From: Pseudomonas sp. UFMG81
GTDB taxonomy: Bacteria > Pseudomonadota > Gammaproteobacteria > Pseudomonadales > Pseudomonadaceae
DNA length: 64,000 nt
Assembly (NCBI RefSeq): GCF_015354575.1
Contig: NZ_JACAFQ010000002.1
Location: forward strand, 132,157-196,156
Reading direction: 5' to 3'
Part shown: positions 34,640 through 43,316 of the stretch, piece after piece
Position numbering within the stretch: position 1 is the first letter of the stretch
How the letters are laid out: every line of letters starts with the position of its first letter
The notes under the pieces: generated by a model
Database searches by the model: none
What the model was told of the DNA's origin: nothing
What the model saw: the letters and a program-made list of their open reading frames with translations, nothing else
Position numbers and translations under genes: made by a program

Positions 34640-35389
34640 TTACATGGCCACCTCGACCTGGCCGGGGCCTGTGACCCGGGCCTTGACCACGCGTTTGGAG
34701 TTGAGGTTGCGTACCCGGATCTGTTCCTGCAGCCCGCCTTTGCTCAAGGCTTCGCCTGGCATGCGTACGCTGAGGGTGCCGCTGCGCGCGATGATCACCA
34801 CGTGGTCACCCTTCTGTATCACCTCCGCCTGCTGCATCGCCTGTTGCGTCAATACCTGGTCGATCACCGTGGGCCTGAGCAGTTTCATGCCCACGGCCTG
34901 GTCCAGTTGCGTCAGGTAGCCCGGCCCCAGGGTGCCGACATCACGCTCGCGCAGGGCCACGTCGCCGTCGCCGATCACGCTTTCGCGCTTGAGTGGCCGG
35001 GTCATCACCACCACCTCGCGCAGCAGCCGCACCTGGGCGGGCACGAACACCGTCCACGGGGCGCTGCCCTCGCAGCGCACCTTCACGGTGACGCGGCCGA
35101 GCGGGGTGGGGCTTTCCAGCGAGGCGTCCAGTTGCTGGCTGCACAGCGGCATGCGCAGGCGCGGATCGAGCTTGTTGACCTCGATCTCGTAGCGCCCGCT
35201 GGTCTGGGTGGTCGCCAAGTAATCTTCCACGGTGAATTCAAGAAACCCTTGGGTGACACCGATAAGCTGTTCAGGCAAGGTAACGGAATCCGCCAGCGTG
35301 TGAGCGCCGGGTGCCATGAGGCACAGCGCGGCCAGACAGCCCTTGAGCTGGCGCGTCAGTCGTCGGAAAAATGTCGTTTTCGTGTACAT
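34640..35389 (-). CDS. flgA: Flagellar P-ring chaperone FlgA
   Basis: This 249-residue periplasmic chaperone is needed for P-ring (FlgI) assembly. A signal peptide (about 1-33, LKGCLAALCLMAPGAHTLA) precedes the SAF/ChapFlgA region; the C-terminus has VVIIARSGTLSVRMPGEAL. The frame is open far upstream into cheV, but the ATG at 35389 gives the expected signal peptide. It is divergent from cheV with only 63 bases between, where overlapping sigma-54 and sigma-28 promoters are predicted. The sigma-54 start would fall about two bases before this ATG, making the mRNA almost leaderless. Confidence 0.92.
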   Translation of the reverse strand: MYTKTTFFRRLTRQLKGCLAALCLMAPGAHTLADSVTLPEQLIGVTQGFLEFTVEDYLATTQTSGRYEIEVNKLDPRLRMPLCSQQLDASLESPTPLGRVTVKVRCEGSAPWTVFVPAQVRLLREVVVMTRPLKRESVIGDGDVALRERDVGTLGPGYLTQLDQAVGMKLLRPTVIDQVLTQQAMQQAEVIQKGDHVVIIARSGTLSVRMPGEALSKGGLQEQIRVRNLNSKRVVKARVTGPGQVEVAM

Positions 35390-35394
35390 GGTGC

Positions 35395-35421
35395 TCAAAA
35401 AAGCAAAGCCCGTGCCGATTC
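35395..35421 (+). promoter_or_regulatory. Sigma-28 (FliA) promoter for cheV-cheR
   Basis: TCAAAAAA-N11-GCCGATTC fits the Pseudomonas FliA pattern (TCAA-rich -35, GCCGAT -10, 11-base spacing). It ends 31 bases before the cheV ATG. The -10 element overlaps, on the other strand, the -24 element of a predicted flgA sigma-54 promoter. Confidence 0.65.
35403..35418 (-). promoter_or_regulatory. Sigma-54 promoter for flgA, overlapping the cheV promoter
   Basis: Minus-strand TCGGCACGGGCTTTGC matches TGGCACGG-N3-TTGC with GG (-24) and GC (-12) at the required spacing. Predicted +1 is about 35391, two bases before the flgA ATG at 35389. It lies entirely inside the plus-strand sigma-28 promoter. Confidence 0.6.
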
Positions 35422-35452
35422 GCTGCACAGGCAATCGTTGAAGGAGTCCGGC

Positions 35453-36382
35453 ATGGCTGGAGTGATGGATTCGGTCAACCAGCGCACCCAACTGGTGGGT
35501 CAGAATCGCCTGGAGCTGCTGTTGTTCCGCCTCAATGGCGACCAGCTCTACGGCATTAACGTGTTCAAGGTCCGGGAGGTGCTGCAGTGCCCGGAACTGA
35601 CGCTGCTGCCCAAATCCCACCCGGTGGTGCGCGGCGTGGCCAACATTCGCGGGGCGACCATCCCGATCCTGGACCTGTCGATGGCGACTGGTCTACCTGG
35701 GTTGAAGGAAGAAACGCGTAAAAGCTTCGTGATCATCACGGAGTACAACACCAAGACCCAGGGTTTTCTGGTGCACTCGGTCGAGCGCATCGTCAACATG
35801 AACTGGGAAGAGATCCATCCGCCACCCAAGGGTACCGGCCGCGATCACTACCTCACCGCCGTGACCCGGGTCGACAACCGCATGGTCGAGATCGTCGACG
35901 TGGAAAAAGTGCTGGCGGAGGTGGCGCCGTCGTCCGAGTCGGTGTCTGAAGGTGTGATCGACGCCGAGGTGCAGGACAAGGCCGTGCTGCTGCGGGTGCT
36001 GACCGTCGATGATTCGTCGGTGGCGCGCAAGCAGGTCAGCCGCTGCCTGCAGACCGTCGGCGTCGAGGTGGTGGCGCTCAATGATGGCCGTCAGGCCCTG
36101 GACTACCTGCGCAAGCTGGTGGACGAGGGCAAGCGACCCGAGGACGAGTTCCTCATGATGATCTCGGATATCGAGATGCCGGAGATGGATGGCTATACGC
36201 TGACCGCGGAGATCCGCAGTGATCCGCGCATGCAGAAACTGCACATCTGCCTGCATACTTCGCTGTCCGGGGTATTCAACCAGGCGATGGTCAAGAAGGT
36301 CGGTGCCGATGACTTCCTGGCCAAGTTCAAGCCGGACGACCTTGCCCAGCGCGTGGTCGACCGGATCAAGGCGGCGCATTGA
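35453..36382 (+). CDS. cheV: Chemotaxis protein CheV (CheW-REC)
   Basis: This 309-residue coupling protein has a CheW domain (about 15-160, FRLNGDQLYGINVFKVREV) joined to a receiver domain (about 180-305). The receiver keeps the acidic pair D186-D187 in TVDDSS, the phospho-acceptor D239 in MISDIEMPEMDGY and the Lys in LAKFKPDDL. It links receptors to CheA and can be phosphorylated for adaptation. The ATG at 35453 follows AAGGAG; the frame upstream is open but belongs to antisense of flgA. cheR follows 51 bases later. Confidence 0.95.
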   Translation: MAGVMDSVNQRTQLVGQNRLELLLFRLNGDQLYGINVFKVREVLQCPELTLLPKSHPVVRGVANIRGATIPILDLSMATGLPGLKEETRKSFVIITEYNTKTQGFLVHSVERIVNMNWEEIHPPPKGTGRDHYLTAVTRVDNRMVEIVDVEKVLAEVAPSSESVSEGVIDAEVQDKAVLLRVLTVDDSSVARKQVSRCLQTVGVEVVALNDGRQALDYLRKLVDEGKRPEDEFLMMISDIEMPEMDGYTLTAEIRSDPRMQKLHICLHTSLSGVFNQAMVKKVGADDFLAKFKPDDLAQRVVDRIKAAH

Positions 36383-36433
36383 AACGGCCGGGGCTCGTCC
36401 CCGGCGCTAGCGATTTAGAAAGAGGCGGCAGCA

Positions 36434-37261
36434 TTGTCTACGGGTAATTTGGATTTCGAACAGTTCCGGGTCTTCCTGGAGAAAGCCTGTGGCATCTTGC
36501 TGGGCGAGAATAAGCAGTACCTGGTCTCCAGCCGTCTCAACAAGCTGATGGAGCAGCAGGGCATCAAGTCGCTGGGCGAGCTGGTGCAACGCATCCAGGC
36601 GCAGCCGCGGGGCGGCCTGCGCGAGCAGGTGGTCGACGCCATGACCACCAACGAGACGCTGTGGTTTCGCGACACCTACCCCTTTGAAGTGCTCAAGAAC
36701 AAGGTGATCCCGGAGTTCATCAAGGGCAACCCGGGCCAGCGCCTGCGCATCTGGTCGGCGGCCTGTTCGTCGGGCCAGGAGCCCTACTCGATCTCCATGG
36801 CCATCGACGAGTTTGAGCGAAGCAACCTCGGCCAGCTGAAGATGGGCGCGCAGATCGTCGCCACCGACCTGTCCGGGGCGATGCTCAACAACTGCAAGAC
36901 CGGTGAATACGACAGCTTGGCGATTGCCCGTGGCCTGTCGCAGGAGCGTTTGCAGCGCTACTTCGACCCGAAAGGGCCGGGGCGCTGGGCAATCAAGCCT
37001 CCCATCCGCAGCCGCGTCGAGTTTCGCTCCTACAACCTGCTCGACAGCTACGCGCCGCTGGGCAAGTTCGACATCGTGTTCTGCCGCAACGTGCTGATCT
37101 ACTTCTCGGCCCAGGTCAAGAAGGACATCCTCATGCGCATTCACAGCACCCTGAAGCCGGGCGGCTACCTGTTCCTCGGCGCGTCCGAAGCGCTCAACGG
37201 CCTGCCGGACCACTACCAGATGGTGCAGTGCAGCCCGGGCATCATCTACCAGGCCAAGTAA
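36434..37261 (+). CDS. cheR: Chemoreceptor methyltransferase CheR
   Basis: This 275-residue SAM-dependent methyltransferase methylates chemoreceptor glutamates. The N-terminal helical CheR domain (about 8-75) and the Rossmann domain with RIWSAACSSGQEPYSI (SAM motif) and FDIVFCRNVLIYF are complete. It starts with TTG (36434) behind AGAGGCGGCA, the only start giving MSTGNLDFEQF. The cheV-cheR pair next to flgA is the standard pseudomonad arrangement. A strong terminator follows. Confidence 0.95.
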   Translation: MSTGNLDFEQFRVFLEKACGILLGENKQYLVSSRLNKLMEQQGIKSLGELVQRIQAQPRGGLREQVVDAMTTNETLWFRDTYPFEVLKNKVIPEFIKGNPGQRLRIWSAACSSGQEPYSISMAIDEFERSNLGQLKMGAQIVATDLSGAMLNNCKTGEYDSLAIARGLSQERLQRYFDPKGPGRWAIKPPIRSRVEFRSYNLLDSYAPLGKFDIVFCRNVLIYFSAQVKKDILMRIHSTLKPGGYLFLGASEALNGLPDHYQMVQCSPGIIYQAK

Positions 37262-37273
37262 GGTCTGAAAACT

Positions 37274-37309
37274 AAAAAAGGCCGGTATCGCGAGATACCG
37301 GCCTTTTTT
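37274..37309. terminator. Bidirectional terminator between cheR and the autotransporter
   Basis: A perfect stem GGCCGGTATC / GATACCGGCC with GCGA loop, extended by A6 and T6 arms, ends both convergent transcripts. Confidence 0.95.
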
Positions 37310-37327
37310 CATGGGTGTGGCTAACGG

Positions 37328-39931
37328 TCAGAAGTCGTAGCGAACCTTGGCCGAGAATACGTCTGCATCGAAACCCGATTTGCCCACGTAGTCATAGTTG
37401 AGCCCGACGGTCACCGCGCCCAGCTTGTAGTCGGCGCCCACGCCGGCCTCGTAGCTGTTGCGCGCGGTGCTGGCGCCGTGGGTCACGAACGGTGTGCTGC
37501 CGACCAGGAAGGTCGAGGTGTTCTGGATCTTGTCGGCGGCGAAGTCGTGATAGGTCATCAGCTTGAACTGCGGCTCGAGGGTGCCGGTGCCCAGGGCATA
37601 GTGACCTGCCACACGCAGGCCGGCGCCCAGTTCGATGGCTTCGTAGCGCTGGTCTTCGGTCTTCAGCGCCGCGGACGATCCCTTTTCCTTGTAGCTGTCG
37701 ATGTCGACGCGGTTGTAGCGTGCGGCCAGGCGAGGCTCGACCAGCCACTGCGAGCTGGCTTGCCAGGTATAGCCGGCGACCAGGTTCAACCCCAGCTGGG
37801 TGCTGTCGTAGTCGGACTTGGCCCGGGTATTGGCGATGTCGCGCTTGCCCTCGTTGTCATTGAAGCCATAGGTCAGGTTGCCGTCGATGAAGTAGTTGCC
37901 CAGTTCATAGCCACCGTACAGGGTGAAGGCATGGCCCTCGACCTCGGTCTTGTCGCCGCCTTTGCCATTGATATCGGTGTCGATGAAGCTGTAGGCCAGC
38001 CCCAGGGTCAACTGGTCGTCGAGCTTGCCGTCGGCGCCGACCGCGATGCCGCGGCTGTAGGCGTTGTAGCCCGAGATGCCGTCCCGGCGCTGCTGGGTGG
38101 CGTCGCTGTACAGGCTCTGCACCCATACGCCGGTGTCCTGGAGCGTGTCGCCCGAGGCCATGCCGCGCATGCCGCTGGTGCGGTTGAGGGTGATGTTGGT
38201 GATCAGGCGCTGGCTGGCGCTGGCGGCCTGGCGGGCGCCATCGCTGACGTCCGGCGCCAGTTGCTCGGCCAGCCTGGCCAGCTGTGCTTCGTCGGCGTGG
38301 GAGATGGCGCGCAGCAAAGCGTCGTCCTTGCCCAGGTACGCCAGCAGGCCGGAGCGCGCCAGGGTGTTGAGGGCGCGTTGGTCGTTGTCGCCACCGCCCT
38401 GTCGCTGGACCATCTGCTCGATGGCCTGCGCCGACTTGGTGTTGACCTCGATATAGACCTTGTTGGCTTCCAGGGTGCTGCTGCGCACATCAAGCAGGGC
38501 CGAGGTGCTGACCACCTTGGGCTTGCCGTTGGGGTCGAGCGCCTGGCCGCTGGCGTCGAGTACCTGGACCTGGCCGGCCTCGAGCAGCAGGTAGCGCCCA
38601 CCGCCGGGCAGGTAGTCCTCGTTCTCGGGGGACAGGGCGATTCGCGCATCCTGGCCGAACTCGGCAATGCCGCTGACCTTGAGCACCGCCAGGGTGGGGT
38701 CGGTTTCTTCGCCCAGGAACAGGCCAAGCGCCGAGTGATCGGCCACCCGCAGGTTGCCTTCGACGACGGTGTGCAGGCTGTTGAGTGTGAAGGTCACCGG
38801 CGGCGAGCCGGCGTCGCCGACCTCGATCCAGCCGCCATTGCGCAGGCGAATGTCGGGGCCGCCCTGCTTGAGGAAGGACACCTCGTAGCTGGCGTTGCCT
38901 TCCACTTCGATGTTGGCCAGGCCGTCGAGGGTGCCCTGGATGTCGCTGCCTTCGCGCATGATCAGCTCGACCGGGCGATTGCTGGTGGTGGCGTCGATGG
39001 CCACCCTGCTGGCCCACAAGGCGCCGCTGTTGAAGATGTTCAGGTTGCCGTTGGCTTTGTATTGCGGCGACAGGCCGGCGCCGTCGTAGGCGACATTGCC
39101 GATCTTGATGGCGATGTTGCCGGCGGTGAGATGCCCGCTGTTGACCACCTGCTGGCCCATGCTGTCGACCAGGGTGGCGCCGTCCAGGTTGATGCCGATC
39201 GAGTCCTGTGCGCCGATGTTGATCAGGCCGTTGTTGGTGACGCCGGCAAGCGTGCTGCCGGTGGTGGCGTCGATGGCAACTGCGCCGGGGCCCAGTACGC
39301 GCAGCTCGCCGTTGTTGATCACTCGGCCCTCGAGGCTGGCGCCTGCCAGGTTGATGCCGCGCCCCTGGTCGCCGTTGACGATGATGCGCGCGCCGTTGGC
39401 GTTGATCAGGTCGCCGCGCACGAGGGTGCTGCCGCCGCTGGTGGAGGCCAGGTCGATGCCGTAGCGCGCAGAGGTGTTCTGGGAACTGAAGAAATCGATC
39501 CCCGACTGAAGCAGGCCTTCGTTGACCAGGTCGCCATCGATCGTGGTCGCGCTGAGCTTCAGGGCAGTGCCGCCTGGGCTTGTGACCTTGACATCGCCAC
39601 GCTGGTAGAAATAGCCGCTGAGGTCGCTGTCGGCGATGCGGATACCGTTGGCGCTGCTCGCGGGGTTGATCGAGTTGCCGCTCAGGTCGTTGATCGTGCT
39701 GGCGAACGTCAGGTCACCAAGGACCTTGGCGTCGAGCAGGTCGATGGCGGTGTGGCTGATGTCGTTGAAACGGCCGTCGAAGGTCAGGTCGTCGCCGTAG
39801 GTCTGGTGCTGGCTGGCGTAGCCGGCATTGGTCAGGGTGATGGTCTGTGGGCCGCTAGCGGCCACCGCGGGCAGCGGGCTGGCGCTGAGGGCCAGGGCGA
39901 GGAGGGTCTTGCGAAATATCGGGGCAGGCAC
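37328..39931 (-). CDS. Type V autotransporter (AIDA/pertactin-like passenger with beta-barrel)
   Basis: This 867-residue outer-membrane autotransporter has a signal peptide at 1-25 (cut near AVAA|S). The passenger (about 26-570) is built of short beta-helix-like turns rich in NxG/DGD and LVNEGLL, GVTNNGLINIG, VINNGELRVLG repeats. The barrel (about 595-867) starts near DTGVWVQSLYSD and ends in VRYDF with the terminal Phe needed for BAM insertion. There is no RGD or protease triad. It may serve adhesion or biofilm. It lies between cheR and flgB, normally adjacent in P. putida, and so is an accessory insertion. A palindrome CTATCC-C-GGATAG (40044-40056) lies upstream. Confidence 0.9.
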   Translation of the reverse strand: MPAPIFRKTLLALALSASPLPAVAASGPQTITLTNAGYASQHQTYGDDLTFDGRFNDISHTAIDLLDAKVLGDLTFASTINDLSGNSINPASSANGIRIADSDLSGYFYQRGDVKVTSPGGTALKLSATTIDGDLVNEGLLQSGIDFFSSQNTSARYGIDLASTSGGSTLVRGDLINANGARIIVNGDQGRGINLAGASLEGRVINNGELRVLGPGAVAIDATTGSTLAGVTNNGLINIGAQDSIGINLDGATLVDSMGQQVVNSGHLTAGNIAIKIGNVAYDGAGLSPQYKANGNLNIFNSGALWASRVAIDATTSNRPVELIMREGSDIQGTLDGLANIEVEGNASYEVSFLKQGGPDIRLRNGGWIEVGDAGSPPVTFTLNSLHTVVEGNLRVADHSALGLFLGEETDPTLAVLKVSGIAEFGQDARIALSPENEDYLPGGGRYLLLEAGQVQVLDASGQALDPNGKPKVVSTSALLDVRSSTLEANKVYIEVNTKSAQAIEQMVQRQGGGDNDQRALNTLARSGLLAYLGKDDALLRAISHADEAQLARLAEQLAPDVSDGARQAASASQRLITNITLNRTSGMRGMASGDTLQDTGVWVQSLYSDATQQRRDGISGYNAYSRGIAVGADGKLDDQLTLGLAYSFIDTDINGKGGDKTEVEGHAFTLYGGYELGNYFIDGNLTYGFNDNEGKRDIANTRAKSDYDSTQLGLNLVAGYTWQASSQWLVEPRLAARYNRVDIDSYKEKGSSAALKTEDQRYEAIELGAGLRVAGHYALGTGTLEPQFKLMTYHDFAADKIQNTSTFLVGSTPFVTHGASTARNSYEAGVGADYKLGAVTVGLNYDYVGKSGFDADVFSAKVRYDF

Positions 39932-40094
39932 GTTTTCGTTCCTTGGAAATCGTCGTGGTAGCGGTGCGCTTCCCTGCGTGACGTAAGGCCTGCGGTCTCC
40001 TCCGAGAGCGTTGCTCAGCCACGCCTTTGCGCGGACGGCGATGCTATCCCGGATAGTGGCACATTGATACTTTTGTTTGGCGTCAATTTTTTGG

Positions 40095-40165
40095 TTTGCC
40101 GCTTTTGCCGTCTCTCATTTGCCGCTTTGGCCGTTGCAGGCGGAAGCGCTTTGCCGCTTTTCTGG
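40095..40165 (+). repeat. Three direct repeats TTTGCCGCTTT upstream of flgB
   Basis: TTTGCCGCTTTTGCCG (40095-40110), TTTGCCGCTTTGGCCG (40118-40133) and TTTGCCGCTTTTCTGG (40150-40165) lie 55-125 bases upstream of the flgB sigma-54 promoter, a typical enhancer distance. They may be sites for a bacterial enhancer-binding protein or remnants of slippage. GTCAAT at 40082-40087 recalls half of a FleQ box. Confidence 0.45.
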
Positions 40166-40219
40166 CAGCGAGCGCGTGGATTGCAGGCGCCGGGCCAGCA
40201 TTCATGCGGGAATCAGGTT

Positions 40220-40236
40220 TTGGCACAGCCTTTGCT
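40220..40236 (+). promoter_or_regulatory. Sigma-54 promoter for flgBCDE
   Basis: TTGGCACAGCCTTTGCT matches YTGGCACG-N4-TTGCW, with GG and GC ten bases apart. It lies about 50 bases before the flgB ATG. In Pseudomonas this class is activated by FleQ or FleR. Confidence 0.88.
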
Positions 40237-40284
40237 AAAGCTTTGCCAACGCATCACTGGTCAACCTTCGAAGGTTTCCCCGAC

Positions 40285-40692
40285 ATGAGCATCAGCTTCG
40301 ACAAGGCGCTTGGTATCCACGAAAAGGCATTGAGCTTCCGCGCTCAGCGCGCCGAGGTGCTGGCCAACAACATCGCCAACGCCGACACGCCGAATTACAA
40401 GGCGCGTGACATGGACTTCTCGTCGGTGCTCGCCGCCGAGGCGGACAAGCAGCAGAAGGGCCGCTTCGCCCTGGATCGCACCAACAATCGCCACATCGAG
40501 GCCGAAGGCCTGGCGATGGCCGACGACACCCTGCAATACCGCACCCCCATGCAGCCGTCGATCGACCAGAACACCGTCGATGCTCAGATGGAGCAGTCGA
40601 ACTACGCAGAGAACGCCGTCGGCTTCCAGGCCAGCTTCACCCTGCTCAACAGTAAATTCAAAGGGCTGGTATCGGCCCTGCGTGGAGAGTGA
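40285..40692 (+). CDS. flgB: Flagellar basal-body rod protein FlgB
   Basis: This 135-residue proximal rod subunit is exported by the flagellar type III system. The rod/hook N-terminal signature LANNIANADTPNYKARD and the C-terminal helix end FTLLNSKFKGLVSALRG are complete. The frame is open upstream to 40096, but the ATG at 40285 lies after the sigma-54 promoter and gives the family length. It is first of flgBCDE. Confidence 0.96.
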   Translation: MSISFDKALGIHEKALSFRAQRAEVLANNIANADTPNYKARDMDFSSVLAAEADKQQKGRFALDRTNNRHIEAEGLAMADDTLQYRTPMQPSIDQNTVDAQMEQSNYAENAVGFQASFTLLNSKFKGLVSALRGE

Positions 40693-40694
40693 CC

Positions 40695-41138
40695 ATGTCC
40701 CTTGCCAGTGTCTTCAATATCGCCGGTAGCGGCATGAGCGCGCAGAACACCCGCCTCAACACCGTGGCCTCGAACATCGCCAACGCCGAGACCGTCTCCT
40801 CGAGCATCGACCAGACCTACCGCGCACGCCACCCGGTATTCGCCACCACCTTCCAGGAGGCGCAGAACGGCGCGGGCCAGTCGCTGTTCGAGGACCAGGG
40901 CCAGGCCGGCCAGGGTGTTCAGGTCAAGGGCATCATCGAGGACCAGAGCAACCTCGAGGCGCGCTACGAGCCCAACCACCCGGCGGCGAACAAGGACGGC
41001 TACGTCTACTACCCCAACGTCAACGTGGTCGAGGAGATGGCTGACATGATCTCCGCCAGCCGCGCGTTCCAGACCAACGCCGAGTTGATGAACACCGCCA
41101 AGACCATGATGCAGAAAGTGCTGACCCTGGGTCAGTGA
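40695..41138 (+). CDS. flgC: Flagellar basal-body rod protein FlgC
   Basis: This 147-residue proximal rod protein has the rod motif NTVASNIANAETVSSSID near the start and the C-terminal MISASRAFQTNAELMNTAK helix. The start is ATG 40695, two bases after the flgB stop, behind GGAGAG; a GTG two codons earlier is less likely. Confidence 0.96.
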   Translation: MSLASVFNIAGSGMSAQNTRLNTVASNIANAETVSSSIDQTYRARHPVFATTFQEAQNGAGQSLFEDQGQAGQGVQVKGIIEDQSNLEARYEPNHPAANKDGYVYYPNVNVVEEMADMISASRAFQTNAELMNTAKTMMQKVLTLGQ

Positions 41139-41153
41139 TAAGGAATCCAGACC

Positions 41154-41855
41154 ATGGCAGTCGACAGCACCAGCACGAACCTCAATGACGTCCTGGCCTC
41201 GTCCGGGGTCAGCACCGGCACCAAGAAGAACACCACCACCGAAAGCACCGACAAGAACGCCCTGGGCAAGGATGCGTTCCTGCAGTTGCTGGTGACCCAG
41301 ATGCAGCACCAGAACCCGCTCGATCCCCAGGATAACGGCGAGTTCGTGGCGCAGTTGGCACAGTTCAGCAGCCTCGAGGGTATCCAGACCCTCAACAGTT
41401 CGGTCAACTCGATCATCAGTGGCATGGGCTCGTCCCAGGCGCTGCAGGCTTCGTCCCTGGTCGGCCGTTCGGTGATCGTGCAGAACGACAAGGCGGTGGT
41501 CGACACCGCCAAGAGCTTCAACGGCCAGGTGGTCGTGCCCCAGGCCATCACCGAGGGCAAGGTCACCATCAAGGACAAGGATGGCAACGTGGTCAAGACC
41601 ATCCAGCTGGGCGAGCAGAAGGCCGGCAACGCCGACTTCATCTGGGATGGCAAGAACGAGAAGGGTGAAGTGGTTGCTCCGGGTAACTACACCTTCACCG
41701 CCACCACCACCGTCGATGGCAAGGCGCAGACGATGTACACGCTGCTGCCGGCGACGGTCAACAGCGTCAGCTTCCAGAACGGCGGCGAGATGATGCTCAA
41801 CCTTGCCGGCATCGGCAAGATCGGTATCTCCAAAGTACAAACCATCGGAATCTAA
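41154..41855 (+). CDS. flgD: Flagellar hook assembly scaffold FlgD
   Basis: This 233-residue hook cap protein is discarded when the hook is complete. The conserved N-terminal block LGKDAFLQLLVTQMQHQNPL and EFVAQLAQFSSLEG identify the family; the C-terminal half has the FlgD Ig/Tudor-like domains (FIWDGKNEKGEVVAPGNY). It starts 15 bases after flgC. Confidence 0.96.
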   Translation: MAVDSTSTNLNDVLASSGVSTGTKKNTTTESTDKNALGKDAFLQLLVTQMQHQNPLDPQDNGEFVAQLAQFSSLEGIQTLNSSVNSIISGMGSSQALQASSLVGRSVIVQNDKAVVDTAKSFNGQVVVPQAITEGKVTIKDKDGNVVKTIQLGEQKAGNADFIWDGKNEKGEVVAPGNYTFTATTTVDGKAQTMYTLLPATVNSVSFQNGGEMMLNLAGIGKIGISKVQTIGI

Positions 41856-41885
41856 GGCCGCTAGGACGGCAGAAGGAGCGAACAC

Positions 41886-43244
41886 ATGTCTTTCAATATC
41901 GGCCTTAGCGGCCTCTACGCGGCCAACAAGCAACTCGACGTCACCGGCAACAACATCGCCAACGTCAACACCACCGGCTTCAAGTCGTCGCGCGCCGAGT
42001 TCGCCGACGTCTATGCCGGCGCCAACCGTCTGGGCGTGGGCAAGAACCAGGTCGGCAACGGTGTGCGCACCGCCGCGGTCTCGCAGCAGTTCGCCCAGGG
42101 CGACATCAACAACACCGGCAACGTGCTGGACATGGGTATCCAGGGCCAGGGCTACTTCGTCCTGTCGGATAACGGCTCGCTGAGCTACACCCGTGCCGGT
42201 GCCTTCCAGACCAACAAGGACAACTTCGTCGTCACCTCCGATGGCCTGCGCATGCAAGGTTACGCTGCCGATGCCAACGGCAACATCATCAAGGGTGTGA
42301 TGACCGACCTGAAGATCGACACCTCGGCGCTGGCGCCGAAGTCGACCACCCTGGTCGATCAGGGCATCAACCTGAACTCCTCGGCCGCCGATATCCCGCT
42401 GCAGGTCTCCAACGGCGCGACGCCGCCGGTGATGGTGCCGAACAAGCCGTTCGACCCGGCTGACCAGACCACCTACACCAAGTCGTTCCCGACCAAGGTG
42501 TACGACAGTCAGGGTAACGAGCACACCATGGAACAGTTCTACCGCAAGACCGGTCAGAACCAGTGGACCATGTACACCCTGGTCGATGGGCGCAACCCTC
42601 TGGACCCCGCCAGCACCACCCCGCTGACCGGCACCATGAGCTTCAATGCCGACGGCAGCATCAAGACCATGGCCACTGACAACACCAGCGTGCCGGCGGC
42701 CAACTGGAGCGTGACCAACAACACCTTCAGTCTGGTCGGCTGGGTGCCGGCGGCCAAGAACGCAGCGGGTACCTGGGCTGCCAACGGCTCGGCCGGCAAC
42801 GCCGCCGGCATGCGCCTGTCGATGAACAGCACCACCTCGTACAGCACCGAAACCGCGCGCATGTCGCAGTCCCAGGATGGCTATGCCACCGGCATCCTGT
42901 CGAGCCTGTCGATCGACTCCAACGGTGTGATGTTCGCCAGCTTCAGCAACCAGCAGTCCCGCGCCATTGGCCAGGTGGCCATTGCCAGCTTCGCCAACGA
43001 GCAGGGCCTGCAGCAGGTCGGTGGTACGCGCTGGAAGGAAACCTTCGCCTCCGGTATCCCGGGCATCGACACGCCGAAGACCGGCACCCTGGGTTCGGTC
43101 GAGTCGAACTCGCTGGAAGCCTCCAACGTCAACCTCACCCAGGAGCTGGTCGAGCTGATCAAGGCGCAGAGCTACTACCAGGCCAACGCCAAGACCATCT
43201 CCACCGAAAGCACCATCATGCAGACCGTGATCCAGATGACCTGA
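41886..43244 (+). CDS. flgE: Flagellar hook protein FlgE
   Basis: This 452-residue hook subunit has the N-terminal signature LDVTGNNIANVNTTGFKSSR and C-terminal VELIKAQSYYQANAKTIST; between them lie the D1/D2 hook domains. It is the last gene of the flgBCDE set. A 438-base gap to flgF holds a small secreted-protein gene, a terminator and a new promoter. Confidence 0.96.
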   Translation: MSFNIGLSGLYAANKQLDVTGNNIANVNTTGFKSSRAEFADVYAGANRLGVGKNQVGNGVRTAAVSQQFAQGDINNTGNVLDMGIQGQGYFVLSDNGSLSYTRAGAFQTNKDNFVVTSDGLRMQGYAADANGNIIKGVMTDLKIDTSALAPKSTTLVDQGINLNSSAADIPLQVSNGATPPVMVPNKPFDPADQTTYTKSFPTKVYDSQGNEHTMEQFYRKTGQNQWTMYTLVDGRNPLDPASTTPLTGTMSFNADGSIKTMATDNTSVPAANWSVTNNTFSLVGWVPAAKNAAGTWAANGSAGNAAGMRLSMNSTTSYSTETARMSQSQDGYATGILSSLSIDSNGVMFASFSNQQSRAIGQVAIASFANEQGLQQVGGTRWKETFASGIPGIDTPKTGTLGSVESNSLEASNVNLTQELVELIKAQSYYQANAKTISTESTIMQTVIQMT

Positions 43245-43270
43245 TGGTCGTTGGTGGGTGATGCATTGAC

Positions 43271-43294
43271 GAACCCCTTGCTTGCAAGGGGTTC
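43271..43294 (+). other. Perfect hairpin after flgE
   Basis: GAACCCCTTGC-TT-GCAAGGGGTTC forms an 11-base stem 26 bases after flgE. No T tract follows, so it is probably a weak terminator or 3' stability element; the downstream small gene could still be read from flgE. Confidence 0.55.
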
Positions 43295-43316
43295 GTCGTC
43301 TTCGAGGAGTGCAATC

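Noticed and set aside
37478..39961. Plus-strand 827-codon open frame opposite the autotransporter
   Set aside because: The minus-strand reading has a signal peptide, repeats and a barrel ending in Phe; the opposite frame has none of these.
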